Shown one piece after another: positions 25,766-37,293 of a stretch of DNA of 64,000 bases. A model generated the notes under the pieces. That model did no database searches. It was not told the DNA's origin and was given only the letters and a program-made list of their open reading frames with translations. The position numbers and the translations under genes were made by a program. Every line of letters starts with the position of its first letter. Within the stretch, counting starts at the first letter, position 1. Source of the DNA: Malurus cyaneus samueli (Eukaryota > Chordata > Aves > Passeriformes > Maluridae); NCBI GenBank assembly GCA_009741485.1, contig CM019216.1, positions 25,837,787-25,901,786 of the forward strand, read 5' to 3'.

Positions 25766-26490
25766 CACAGAATCCCAAAATTATTTATGGCAGAAGTGAC
25801 CTCTGGAGGTGATTTGGTCCAACTCTCCCACTCAAGGAGGAATAACCAAGAGCTGGTTGGCAAGTTTTGTGTACAGATGGTTTCTGAATGTCTCCAAGGA
25901 TGGAAACTCCACACTGTCCCTTTGCAACCTGTGCCAGTGCTCAGTCACCCTCACCATAAAAAGTTGTGACATCCAGACAAGGTGACCTCTGTTTCAGTTT
26001 GTGCCCTTTGGCTCAGGTACTGTCATTGAAAAGATCCAGGCTCTGGCAATGCTCAGTGCACTCTCAGGGATTTACACTTTGATAAGATCCCCTCAGAGTC
26101 TTTTCTGTGAAAAACCATCCCAGCTTTTTTTCCTTCACCTTTGCAGCCCTTCATTGGATTCTCTCCAGTATGTCCATGCCCCTCTCAGAGCTCCACACAC
26201 CGCTCCAGCTGTGGTTGAGTAGAGAAGGATTCCCTCTCTCCTGCTGGCAATTCTTTATCCAATGAAGGCCAGGTGTACACCAGTACCTCCAGGTCTCCTT
26301 TTTCCAAGTTCCTTGCAAGCTGGCCAGCCTGCAGCATTTCTTGCCACCTGAGGTTTTTCCTCCTTGGGTTCAAAACTTTGCAATTCCCCTTAAAGACATT
26401 AATGAGATCCTTGTCAGCCCATTTCTCCAGCCAATCCAGGCCCCATGGGATGGCAGCACGACCCTCTGTCATGTCAGTCAATCCAGAAAC
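25766..26490 (-). mobile_element. CR1 LINE 3' fragment (copy 1)
   Basis: A CR1 non-LTR retrotransposon lies on the minus strand, with its 3' end at the left. The plus strand begins with CACAGAAT, the complement of the CR1 terminal octamer ATTCTGTG, and continues with typical CR1 tail phrases in reverse (TTTGGTCCAACTC, CAACCTGTGCCAGTG, TCACCCTCACCATAA). Further right the minus strand encodes decayed C-terminal reverse-transcriptase sequence across 26185-26496, with recognisable CR1 phrases such as MTEGRAAI, LDWLEKWADKDL and KGNCKVLNP. The element is 5'-truncated and inactive. It lies next to a plus-strand LINE piece (26590-27141), which may be its inverted 5' part. Confidence 0.88.
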
Positions 26491-26589
26491 AGACATGAAT
26501 AAGATGAAGAAACAGAATCCAAAATATTATTTGACATTTTATTCTGTCCATTTGGGAAATCTGTATGGTCTTGGATCAAATGGATGAAT

Positions 26590-27141
26590 TGGAAGAAAGA
26601 AGAAAGGAAGGGAAATGGAAAAGAGGCAGAGTGGTGCTATATGAAACAAATATATTGCATAAATAAGGGGCTTTATTAGATACAAAAAAAAAGCAGCAGT
26701 GCAATAGGTATTCTCGAAATGTTGAAAGAAAAACTTCTTTGAGACAAGACTGAAGAAAAAAAGATGGATAGCAGAAGCTAGGGTTCTTAGTGCTAACAGT
26801 GATGAAGACTAAAATAATAAATGGCTTAAAATGTTACAATTATGATACTGGCTGGAAGGTAGACAAAGACTCAGATGAACTATTGAAGGACAAGAGTGAG
26901 ATGTTAACGACAAATGAGGTTTACATTGCCAACAGGCTGAATGAATCCTTTGCTAGTGTATGCATGAAAGAATTTGAAGGTCATATTCCACAGCGTGGGA
27001 TAAATTTTCCTGGTGAAACAAGTGAAATGCTAAAAGGCTTTATGGTCACAATGAAGCAGGGAGTTAGGAAATTAGACCTATTAAAACTGACATAGTATCA
27101 GGCCAGGATGAATTACATCCTGAACATCTTCATGAAACTCT
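26590..27141 (+). mobile_element. LINE (CR1-like) remnant upstream of the RT core (copy 1)
   Basis: The plus strand encodes a decayed segment typical of the linker just before the reverse-transcriptase core of CR1/Jockey-type LINEs. It has KSEMLTTNEV, an LNESFASV motif (the family pattern is LNxxFASVF), then a KLDLLKLT segment. After a frameshift near 27085 it has GQDELHPEHLHETL, matching the conserved GPDxIHPxxLxEL pattern. The frame 26790-27095 covers most of it. A single +1 break separates the two parts, so it is non-functional. The strand is opposite to the neighbouring CR1 3' fragment. The left boundary and the exact subfamily are uncertain. Confidence 0.65.
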
Positions 27142-28014
27142 GTAACAAGCAACAGGAACATTTCTGGATTAGATATTTGTCTGAATATAGAAAGGAAAAG
27201 ACCAAACAATTCATCATAAACAGCTAAGATAATTTATCATTTAAGTAAAGGATCTAAATGTTACCAATCAAAGGTAAATATGAATTGATATAATGTTATG
27301 GAAACATTGATAGGAGAAATACTTCATGATAAGAAATTGCAGCTTACAGAAATTGTAAAGTACAAAAATAAATACGTGGAATCACAAGGGCATGAACTAT
27401 TATCTCTTGATGTTGTTTTAATCAGTGTTATTTTGAGGGACTGGGGGATGAATGGCTAAATTATTTGCCAAATATCATAAAATTTATGCTTTGGCCTGTT
27501 CTGTGGGAAAGGCTACTTTAATCAGTCTAGTTGTAGGTGGTTACAGGATAGTCAGTTGCATCAATCTAAGGCAACCAGATACAATGACCAATTACTTTGT
27601 TATGTATTACCAAATTCAGAGGGAGGTTCTGGGTTGAAATAACCTTGTCAAGGTTTTGAACCACACAGTTTATAAAGACATTTGATTTAATAGGGTATGA
27701 GTGGTCTTTCATATGTGTGTGCATATACGTACATATAGTGTGTGCATAATATGTGTAACAATTTGCTTTTTTTTTTTTTGCTTTTCATTCAGCAGTAGAG
27801 TTCCACCCCCATAACATCATGAAGTTGACAGTGTTAGAATCAGAGGTATGATACACACTGTGGAAAATGTTGGGTACATAAAGGAATGACACCTGTGATA
27901 AACTATTCAGTTTTACTAGTTAATAGGCACAGTTTATGGCAGAACAGTGTATAGATCTAGAAGTCAACACTGCATGACTATCATTAAGTATCCTTCAGGG
28001 TGGTAAAGCATAAG
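27142..28014. other. Copy 1: AT-rich, nothing recognised; substitution-rich end
   Basis: No family or gene was recognised. Several base substitutions relative to copy 2 cluster at about 27430-27960. The frame 27452-27637 is shared with copy 2 but featureless. Confidence 0.5.
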
Positions 28015-28060
28015 CAGGAAGGCAGGAAGGCAGGAAGGCAGGAAGGAAGGAAGGAAGGAT
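28015..28060. repeat. GGAA/GGCA microsatellite (copy 1)
   Basis: Repeats of CAGGAAGG followed by pure GGAA units. Confidence 0.97.
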
Positions 28061-28258
28061 GCAGGATGTGATTCAAATGCAGATGTAATGTGAAGACATT
28101 GGCCAAATATAAAACCAGAAATTTGGATGCATGGATTGATTGTGGGGTAAGTTTTACACCTACATAAAGTAGCATTTGTGAAAAAGCATTAAAGATATTT
28201 TAGGTAGAGAAGGTTGAGATTACAACTTTCTTAACTCCAGACGAGCCAAAAATCATAT

Positions 28259-28295
28259 AAAAAAAACCAAAAAAAAAAAAAAAAAAAAAAAAAAA
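28259..28295. repeat. Poly-A tract (copy 1)
   Basis: Nearly pure A, with one CC interruption near the left end. Confidence 0.95.
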
Positions 28296-28949
28296 GCAAA
28301 CAGGCTGTAGGATATAGCAATAGGAATGCTAATGGAGATGAACAGACAAGATGTCCAACAAGACCTCCAGCCACTTGTCAGAGAAACAGGTAGCAATCCA
28401 ATAAGGAAAAAAAAATCAAGAGAAAAATCAGTGAAGGCTCCTTTTTAGATTTCTGAACTTTAATTCCATTGCTGAAGATGATTTGCAGCCGAAATAATTC
28501 AGATGAAGCATGAAATCTCAGTTTATGAGTCAGTTCCATCTCACAAACAGTCATAGTCTCAAACCATTTCAGGAGATTTCAGCCCAGCAAAATGTGATTA
28601 TATTAATAAGAAATTCTATAATAAATATCTAATTAGTAAACATCTTCATATTCAGTTGATGAAGGATTCTTCAGCTGGAGAAAGTGAAGACTAGTTTAAA
28701 GCAAAGATCAGGCTCATTTTGGAAACTGAGAGGCAGATGGAGTCTTAGCCTTTGGCTAGTGTAGACAGAATAGAGTAGAAATGAGAAATAGATGGATGTT
28801 TAAAATCTAACCTGCCTGAGAGAAAGAGACTAACCTTTAAAAAGAGCTCATTCCCATTTTCTTCACATAAAACAGCCTGAAGATGCATGTCAGATGCCCC
28901 CGGTAACTTTTTCATGCATACTCAATTAGCTAGAAGGGCTTTTTTCTTT
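28296..28949. other. Copy 1: nothing recognised
   Basis: Slightly purine-rich single-copy-like sequence with no family or gene recognised. Confidence 0.5.
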
Positions 28950-28951
28950 TA

Positions 28952-28990
28952 ATTAAAAAAAAAAAAAAAAAAAAAAAACAACAAAAAAAA
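28952..28990. repeat. Poly-A / ACAA tract (copy 1)
   Basis: A run followed by CAACAA-type units. Confidence 0.95.
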
Positions 28991-30173
28991 CAACCACAAC
29001 TCAAACGATTCCTTAAACAAACAGAACAAAACAATAAAAAATTCAAATATCAAAAAAAGGACAAAAACACCATATGACACATATGTTGCAATTTGTGTTT
29101 CTCTATGTCATGTGAAAATGAGTCATTGAATATTTGTTTATTAATTGTATTGTATGCTGAGAATGTTCTTGGTATATGCTTGTAATGTTTCCTAGTTCAT
29201 TTATTAGTACAGCTATATTGTTGATTTAATTGAGCACAAGTTCAAGTGAACAAAACATATTCATAGTAAAACTCACAATAAAACTGAGATTTCTGAAAGC
29301 TGTAACCTCCACTTTTTTAAATGTTTCATTATTAAACAAATTTATATAACTCAATTAGCTATAAAAATATATTTTCTCACATGAAAAATATATTTAGATT
29401 GAGTTCCGAAAAAACATTAATAACTAAATAAATATTTTTGACATTATATAAGTAGGGTTTTTTTGCATAAGTATTCTTCCTATTGACTAAAGTTTGAAGA
29501 TTCTTATTTTGAAATTACTACTATTAACAGAACAATACCATTAAAAGAAAATTTATATCCATTGTAATGGTGCACTGAAAAAAGAAGTGAAAGAAGATGC
29601 AGCCTCAACCTGAAATAGTAGAGTTTCGTTTTAAGAAATGAGAAAAGTTCTTTGAAACCCTCATTTAAAGCTAATTAGACAGAAATTGAAGCACACAATC
29701 TTCTCCTGTTTATGCCATTATATTATTTTTTCCTTCGCAGTGCAAAACTTGAAATACTCAGGAAGCTACCTTTTTAATCACAGAAGCATTGAGTTGTAAC
29801 TCACCTGAATTGTCGTTAATGTTGAGGTTTGGTATTAGCAGCCAGTTGAATATCACCAGATATCTGACAGGAATTTAACTTCCAAATATGTGCCTAATGT
29901 GTTAGGTTGAAAACTAAAGACTTCTTGTAAAACTGAATGTTGATTTACTTAAAGAGCTTGAATGAACTCATTTGTGCTTAAAGTCATATCTGTTTGTATT
30001 TAAAGACCTATTCAGCTTTACAGAGCATCCTGTAGCTACAATATGGAGAGCTCTAAATTACCATAAAATTAGTTCATAAAAGAAAGGAAGTGCACACATG
30101 AGTATGTAGAATTTTAATGACAATATTTAAGCAAAGCCATGGCGTACTCCTTTAACCTTTCTTTCCCTATGGC
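28991..30173. other. Copy 1 right end: AT-rich, nothing recognised
   Basis: No family or gene was recognised. It contains the imperfect inverted repeat at 29349-29404. Confidence 0.5.
29349..29404. repeat. Imperfect inverted repeat (copy 1)
   Basis: Outer arms ACTCAAT / ATTGAGT and inner arms AAATATATTTT / AAAATATATTT could form a hairpin of about 56 bp. The inner arms are pure A/T, so chance is likely. The same structure is at 47999-48053. Confidence 0.5.
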
Positions 30174-30192
30174 TTTTTTTTTTTTTTTATTT
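30174..30192. other. Junction between the two 18 kb copies
   Basis: Fifteen T (30174-30188) end copy 1, and ATTTTAGC starts copy 2. Both outer boundaries are also T/A-rich (11818-11832 and 48821-48852), so the join lies within low-complexity sequence and may involve microhomology. Confidence 0.9.
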
Positions 30193-30712
30193 TAGCATGC
30201 CATAACCATAGAAATTAAATGGTTGCATGCATGCAGATTCTCTGCTAAGTGATCATGGTCAGCATTATTCAAAAATCAGCTTCAGCAAGGCCTATTCCAG
30301 ATTTTTTGAAAGAGCTATAAAATCTAACAGAATTAGACAGGGATACTGCTTTTTTATTTTTTTTTTAATGAAAGCACTAATTTGCAAATGCTCAACAGTA
30401 GGCATTATTGGCCTAGGATTGCCAGAACTAGTGTTTCATTTTTGAAAACAGATTTCCACAAAAAAGGAAGACAATGGAGGATCATATCACCTCTTAGTCA
30501 GAAGGGTCTATGCGAATTACCTTTCAGAATTCCTTTACCCTTGTCTCTTTGGGATGGGATTACAGGATGACAACAGATCTTAAGTTTATTCTTTTCAATT
30601 TGCTAATCAGGATGGATGCCACTACCAGCAGCCTGAACACTTGAAAGTTTTATCCAGTGGAAGGGCTAATATCAAGATGTAACCCCTAATCAGCATTTAA
30701 AACTGAAATTTT

Positions 30713-30776
30713 AAAAGAAAAAAACAAAGAAAAGAAAAAAAAAAAAAAAGGAAAAAAAAAAGAAAGAAAGAAAACC
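30713..30776. repeat. A-rich tract (copy 2)
   Basis: Counterpart of 12352-12420, with a different pattern of interruptions. Confidence 0.95.
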
Positions 30777-33700
30777 CACACTAAAACACCTCAGAAAACT
30801 GTCCTATCTTGTTTGTGCTCATTAAAGCATGCTCCATTATCATATGTGTCTCTGTCTCTACTGAGAGCACAAGTTACAGACCAAGGAGCTGATGAGATCA
30901 TTTAAACTGGGCTTTAAAGTTGCAGCAAAAGGAAAGTACAGATCTAATGCGAGGATTGTTATAACTTGCAAATCATAGTAACTATACAGAGACCTTCACA
31001 TTTCTGTTGTAAAGAGATGGTAAATATGCTAAATACTAACATTACCTTAAAAATGTATTTTTTGAACATTTTTTAAAATTCTTTTATTAATAATATTATC
31101 CTTGTTTGCATACATTCTAAGCTTTTATTTGCCTTCCCGTCTTTCTACCCTCTCCTGCTTGTCAGGCCCTTTTGTCATTTCCCCTCTCTGTTATTCCTCT
31201 GGCCTCTTTTTCTGTTTTTTTTTTTTGTGTGGTTTTTTTTTTTTTTTTTTCTCTTGGCTTTGATTTTTCTGTCCACTGGAGAGACGCCCAGATCACAATT
31301 AGAAATGTGGGTTGGACTTCTGATGTCATAATGCTGGTTATGGGTTACATCTTTTAGACATCTTTCTGAATAGGAATGGGTATTCTGTAGCATGTGAGTT
31401 GTACATGTTGTTTTGTCAGGTCAGATTAAATCATGTTAAATGATAAAATACATATTTTTATTACAATATTTCTGTAACGTATGCTCCATACATAGAAACA
31501 GCAGTCCCATATATAATAACACAATTCTTTCCAAATCCAAAGATCTCAGGTGAAGGCTGTTACTTTTTTCCAATGGTCATAATTATGCATCACTCAATGG
31601 CTGTAGCATGGTTGTAAAGTTTAAAAACCTATTGAAAATCATCCTTGGAACTACAAAATGCAAAACTTTTTTTCCCATTCCCTTTTTTAATTGACAAACC
31701 CACTTGTATAAGAACAGGATCTTTGTTTCTAACAATTCACCTCCTAGACAGAAGATGGTATTTTGTTGTAGAAAGCAATCAGGTTAGTATGGCTTGACTT
31801 GCCTTTGGTAAATTCATGTTGGCTTTTTTCAAGCCACTTCTACATTTGATTTGTATGGTGCCTCAAGAGTTTAAAATGGGAAAGCTTTACATCTCAGGAA
31901 TGTATGTGGTTAGTAAGAAGTTTGGGGGTTTTTAATGTTGTTTGATTAAAACATTTATAATTTTGCCTAAAATTTATTGTGTTCACATCCATGCTATTTC
32001 AAGTTGGTCAGTCAGGTCTAGGCAGTAATCAAGTACTGTCCCTGTAAATCTATAAGCTGCATTTCCCATTTCCCTCTCAGTAGTAAATTTTGATGCACAG
32101 GCATAGTTGTAGTTTGTTCCAGCACAGTCTGCTCTGAACAGTCAAGCTACAGAACATTTTTCCCACCCGTATCAACCTCAGTAATATGCACCACAAAAAT
32201 ACAAATAGCAGTGACAGTCAACCTAATTACCGTACGAATTTTTATTGCTTATTTCTATTAATGGAGATCCTTGTAATTCTAAATGTATGTGCAAAATCCC
32301 GTGTGATAGGGCAACGCTTTTTAAAATTTGTTCTCTCAAAGATACAGTTGTAGGAAGAGTATTGCCATACAAAAATCCTCTGGAGGAGCTATGAAGTTGC
32401 TCTTTTCTCAGGAGGCCTTCACAAGTGTCACTTTTAAATCACTCCTGAGCAAGCTAAACTAAAATAAAAATGAAGAGGACTACAAGAACTCGTTTGGGGT
32501 TTTTTTCCTCACTGAATTTTTTTGTAATCAATAATATTGTTTCTGAAGTGAATATTATAGAAAGCTGTATAACATGCATTTTAAAATGCTCTGTAGTAGA
32601 CAATTTTTATATAATGAAACAGGATAAAATTATTTAATTGTCTGGGAAAAAAGAAAGACAAAATGTCATTAATCTTCTGTCAGTGATGCTTTTGTCTAAT
32701 ACAAATAATATTTGGGTGCAACAGCTCACTTCATCCTAGTTTGAGTGAATTACTGCACTGGCACATGGATTGATAACTTGGTCAACAAGGCTCACTCATT
32801 TCCTTGTTCAGTTCTGGTATTAGGGGAAAAGTAACAAATACCAATCAAAAATTTCTCCTAAACACTAGAGAAGATGTAGGTAGTTATTATAAACAGGATT
32901 TTTGTATGAAGTATTAGACAATTCCTCACTGTATTCACAAACTGCTGAAATGTATGGAGACAATTGGACTGGTAAGTTGTAGGGTCTCGTTTCTGGTGCC
33001 TTGATTTTTTTTCATTATATTTCTTCCATATGAAACTGAATTTGATTAAACCAGCAGGAAACAGCATGAGTATTGCATGGGTGTTGTTTCATGCACTTAT
33101 ATAAATAGTTTCCAATATAAAGAAGAGCAGAAAATGAGTTATGGCTGTACATGCAGTATCTGGATTTCTTCGGCAGTCTTAATTTGTAGTTTAAACAATA
33201 TAGGTAGAAGAAATTTGAGGTAGCAAATCCAAAAAAATTACCTGGAGTGGGGAGGAAGAAATAACTATATTTCTTGTCATATATAAAGAAATTAGAAATA
33301 TTTTAACTTTTCCCCTTAATATAATTTTGAAGCAATCTTTATGTAACTGGGGAACTGGAAGTAGAAAACAGGAAAGGAAGAGGTGGGCTTATTAAAAGTG
33401 AATACAAACAAGTTTGAAAACCAATGCACTAAAAATTATTCAATTTTTCCATTGGAAAGAAAATAGTATCTATCTACATTTAGATAGACAGCTAATCTTT
33501 TGAAGTGTTGATTTATTTAATTTGTCAATCAATTTTTAAATTCATATTTTAACACTAACAAGCTGAACAGTTGTTTAAATACATATCAGAAGGCATTTTA
33601 ATAAATTATAAATCAAGTAAACTTTTTTTTCATTGCAAGACTATATTCAGGAAAGAGATGCTCAAGGTTTGACTTTGTTTTCTTGATACTATTGTAGCTG

Positions 33701-35650
33701 AAGAACCAACTTCCACTGGACCAGTCAATGTAGAATGAAATCCTGAAGAAAGTTTCACTGATTTTGGGGGTTCTGTACACTTCTCTAGATCCACATAATT
33801 CCATATAATACCTTGGTGCAAACTCAGACTCTCAGATTCAAAGTTTTAAGATTTTTATAGAGAAGGAAGGTAAAACTTTTAAAATCAGTCTTTCACATTA
33901 ATGTTGCTGAAAGCTTTATGTGATGACTTTCACAACTCTTTAGATACACAATTATAAAGATGAAGAGATAAATGCATTTGTATTCAAGGTTCTAGATGTG
34001 AAAAAAATTAACTCAGCTGACATTAGTTATTCTTGAGTCAGTGAAAGAGAATTTTTATTTTAGAGACAGCTGTAGGTTTTAGAAACCTACATTAGCCCTT
34101 AACCTCTTGTGGTAAATTGATCACTAATTATCATATAGGGTTCAGTGAGGCTTAATGAAACCATGCTCCTTTCTACTACGTCTCTCATCTGCATTTATAC
34201 ATTAAAAAATTATTATTTTGTCTCCCAAAATCAACTTTAGCAGATTTTCTTAAAAATAAAACACTGTCTTTTTCATCCTGATTTTAAGTATTTTGAAATA
34301 TCTGTTTGTGTATGTAACATTCCTGTAAGTAAGCAATCCATTATGCTATTCCTGGTACACCTCCTGTGCAAAGCAAATTGGAGAATTTATATTTTATTTG
34401 CACTGCTATGAAATGTTTCTTGAACTAACAAAGATCTTCTCTTCAAATGTTCTTTTTCAAAGAAGCCTTGACTTGTCTTCACAAAAGAATTGCTAGGTAT
34501 TTTGTATTTCTACTTGCCTGTCAAACTCAACAATGGTGTCAAAAATAAGACAATACCTCTTGCCCAATCCTTATGGTGGAAAAAAGAATAGGTGTTAGCA
34601 TTTTCATAAAACAGTTACTTTACAGCACTTTCAACTTGAGGGAAAGCAATCAATGTAATTTAAAGAAAATTCACTGATAACACAGTTATAAACCAGTCAC
34701 AAAAGTGCTATAAAACACAGAGAAAAACTGTCTTAATTGAATGCTTCAAGTTCTGACTTTAGAGTGCCCGTGAGACCAACTGTTCCTGGTGACCACCTGG
34801 CTGGAAAATCCCATTTTATGTAGGGATTGTTTTGACAGCAGCCAAGCATGAAGATGGAAAAGTAGCAGCTGCTGATTTAGTTTCCCTTGGCATCTTCCAG
34901 GAGAGGGTCTAAGGCTCCCTGAGTAAGTTCAGTAAGTTATGATACCTTCATAACTATAAGTTGTGAAGTCCAGAAGGAGATTATGATCAGACTCCAGGGC
35001 TTATTATTTTAATGACTCTAATAAAATGTTTTAGAGGAACATGTAAATTCCAACCAGCTTTGTAGTGAAGAGACCAGCCTGTGCAGCACTTGAACATAAG
35101 AGGAGAAAAGGATTTAGTTCAATTTAGTTTGTCGAAAGTCAGTGTGTAATGCTCCAGAATAACAAGTGAAAAATGCACTTTTATTTTCAAATATGGAAAC
35201 TTTTGGGTGATTTGAAAATATTGTACTCTATTTTCTGCGACTCACTGAAAAGTGCTCAGAATGAAGGTGAGAAGTAATGCTTCAATAAAGTAAAAATAAA
35301 TATATTTTTGAATTATGGATAGGAACACAGGTCTGAACATTGCAAAGGAGACCATGCTTCTTCTTCCAGTGGTTTCTATATAATCTGATAATTTTTATCA
35401 GCATAATTTTTGATTAAGAGATATAAAACGACAATATTGAACTTTTATTATTTTGTGTTTTACTTTTATTATGATGCATATTATATGAAAGTTATGCATT
35501 GATAATATTTTTACTTATTAGGTTTCTAACAATTAAAAAATTTTCAAAATTCTATAAATTCTTGGAACGTCATGTAAAAAGTGGGTGACCAACAAGGTGT
35601 TGAGGCTCAGCTAACACTGGAATGTCTTTCAGCTAGGAAATAAAAAAGTC
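30777..35650. other. Copy 2 interior: AT-rich, nothing recognised
   Basis: Counterpart of 12421-17270. T runs at about 31210-31251 are longer than in copy 1. A noisy indel patch begins at about 35288. Confidence 0.5.
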
Positions 35651-35699
35651 AGATCAACTTAAAAAAAAAATTTCTTCACTAAATCAGCGATTTCATGTT

Positions 35700-36253
35700 G
35701 TGGCGGCCTACGTGTGTGCAAGTGTCCAAGTGCTGGCAGCAGTGTGGAACGTTGAGAGGCCTCTGTGAGGAGAGACCAGGGCACCCACATACCAGGAGGA
35801 GAAGGAGCTCCATGGAGCAGATATTCCCCTGCAACCCTCAGGGGACACTGTGTTGGAGAGGATAAAGGGTGTGGAGGAAGTAGAGAGGAGAAAGGAGCAG
35901 CAGACATCAGCTGTTATGGACTGCAAACCCTCTTTGGAGGGGTGATAAAGCAGCCTGGAGTGAAGGGGTGAACTTAAGCTTGGTACAAAGGAGAAGGATA
36001 TTGTTTCAATTAGATTTTCTCTTTTTTTGTTTCTAAATACCAGAACCAGTAATTGTGTTTATTTTTTTAACTGGCAGTACATTTTCCCCAAGTCAAGTTA
36101 TGCTGCTCACAACAGTTGTTGGCAACTTCATCTCTTTATCTCAACTCATAAAGTATTTACTTCTTAGTCTATGTCATCCCACCCTGCTGAAGGAGCAGGC
36201 AGAACCAGTGGCTGGGTGGGAATTTGGCTGTCAGTCAAGGTTTATTCACCACA
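35700..36253 (+). mobile_element. Decayed avian ERV (ERVL-like) LTR remnant, copy 2
   Basis: Essentially identical counterpart of 17310-17872, carried along by the large duplication and not an independent insertion. Confidence 0.5.
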
Positions 36254-37209
36254 GAAGGACAAAGGTTGAGTTCCTAAACCTGCGACATAACAAAGAGCAC
36301 AATTAGTTTGACAGTAGGTCTCAAACAGGTAGATGACAGCTCAATAGAAAGACAAAAGGGTGGAATGTCTTGTGTGAAGGGGGTGGGGAATGTGTGTGGG
36401 TGTGCACAGATGCCCACAGAAAGAATGAAAATTCAGATCCATGCAGTCCAGGTCACCCATGCTTAAAAATGTAATTTTTATTATTAATGTAAATATGTCA
36501 GCACAGTATTGATTTATTTGTTACAATTCTGCCATACTGCCTATATACTGTACATGTTTCTAATAGTATTACTATTATTAAAGATATGAATTAATAATTT
36601 TAATATACAAAAGTGAATATTGAAAATGGTTAACCATAGTTAAGAACCTAGGAAAAAAATCTATAAGAATAATAGCCTCAATTGTCAAGTACTGTTGTAT
36701 GCTTTCAGAATATTCATCCACCAAAACCAAAAATACAGAATTGGTTTTGCAGAAAACAGTATCTAAATTCCATCTCTCTGTGATGAGATTGTCGCTAGAA
36801 TAATACCAGACCTACACTTTTTAAACAAACCAGCAATTCACTGACCTTAAAGTTCAAATGGAAATTCTAATGTGCTTTGTAAAAGACACTATTTGTAGCA
36901 TCTTATCTTCCTTGTAGTTGTCCCTTGCAACATTCCTTCAGTTCTGTGCCATATAGATAAAAAAAACAAAACCTAGACTTCTAACTTATTTCAAAAGAGT
37001 TGAAGCTGAATGTAAAGCAGATTTTTTTTTGACGTGATATGTTACTTAAAATGAAAGTTCCTTTTTGTGCCATCTGTGGAATTGCCTACTGCACGGTCTG
37101 TGTTACCTGGATAGCATGTGCAAAAAATTGCAAGGAAAATGAAATTGCAAAAATAATAGAAACTAAAAGATTTTCTACAAGAAATGGAACTATGCTTCTA
37201 AAACATAGG
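36254..37209. other. Copy 2: AT-rich, nothing recognised
   Basis: Counterpart of 17873-18834, with a shorter T run near 37022. Confidence 0.5.
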
Positions 37210-37293
37210 CAAAAAAAAAAACAAAACAAAACAAAAAAAAAAAAAAAAAAAAAAAAACCTAAACAAACAGCATTGCAAAAAAAAAAAAAAAAG
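37210..37293. repeat. Oligo-A / AAAAC tracts (copy 2)
   Basis: Counterpart of 18835-18911, with different run lengths and a noisy right edge. Confidence 0.95.

Larger units (their letters stand above)
11829..30188 (+). repeat. Copy 1 of an 18.4 kb direct tandem duplication
   Basis: From the bases ATTTTAGCATGCC at 11829 onward, the sequence recurs in the same orientation from 30189. Landmarks sit at a near-constant offset: 18,360 bp at the left end, 18,381 bp through 12941-17278, about 18,379 bp near 19.4-20.6 kb, 18,597 bp near 23.7 kb, 18,569 bp near 27.5 kb and 18,647 bp at the right end. Copy 1 ends in a T run (30174-30188) that abuts copy 2. It contains a decayed LTR, CR1 and LINE remnants and simple repeats, but no gene I can identify. 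Where CR1 family sequence allows polarity to be judged, copy 1 is the better-preserved copy. Confidence 0.97.

Noticed and set aside
26185..26587. Overlapping frames on both strands (103 and 104 codons) as genes
   Set aside because: The minus-strand frame is CR1 reverse-transcriptase remnant and the plus-strand frame is its shadow.
28015..28060. GGAA repeats as an ETS-factor-bound enhancer
   Set aside because: The sequence shows only a short interrupted microsatellite. Nothing supports a regulatory role.
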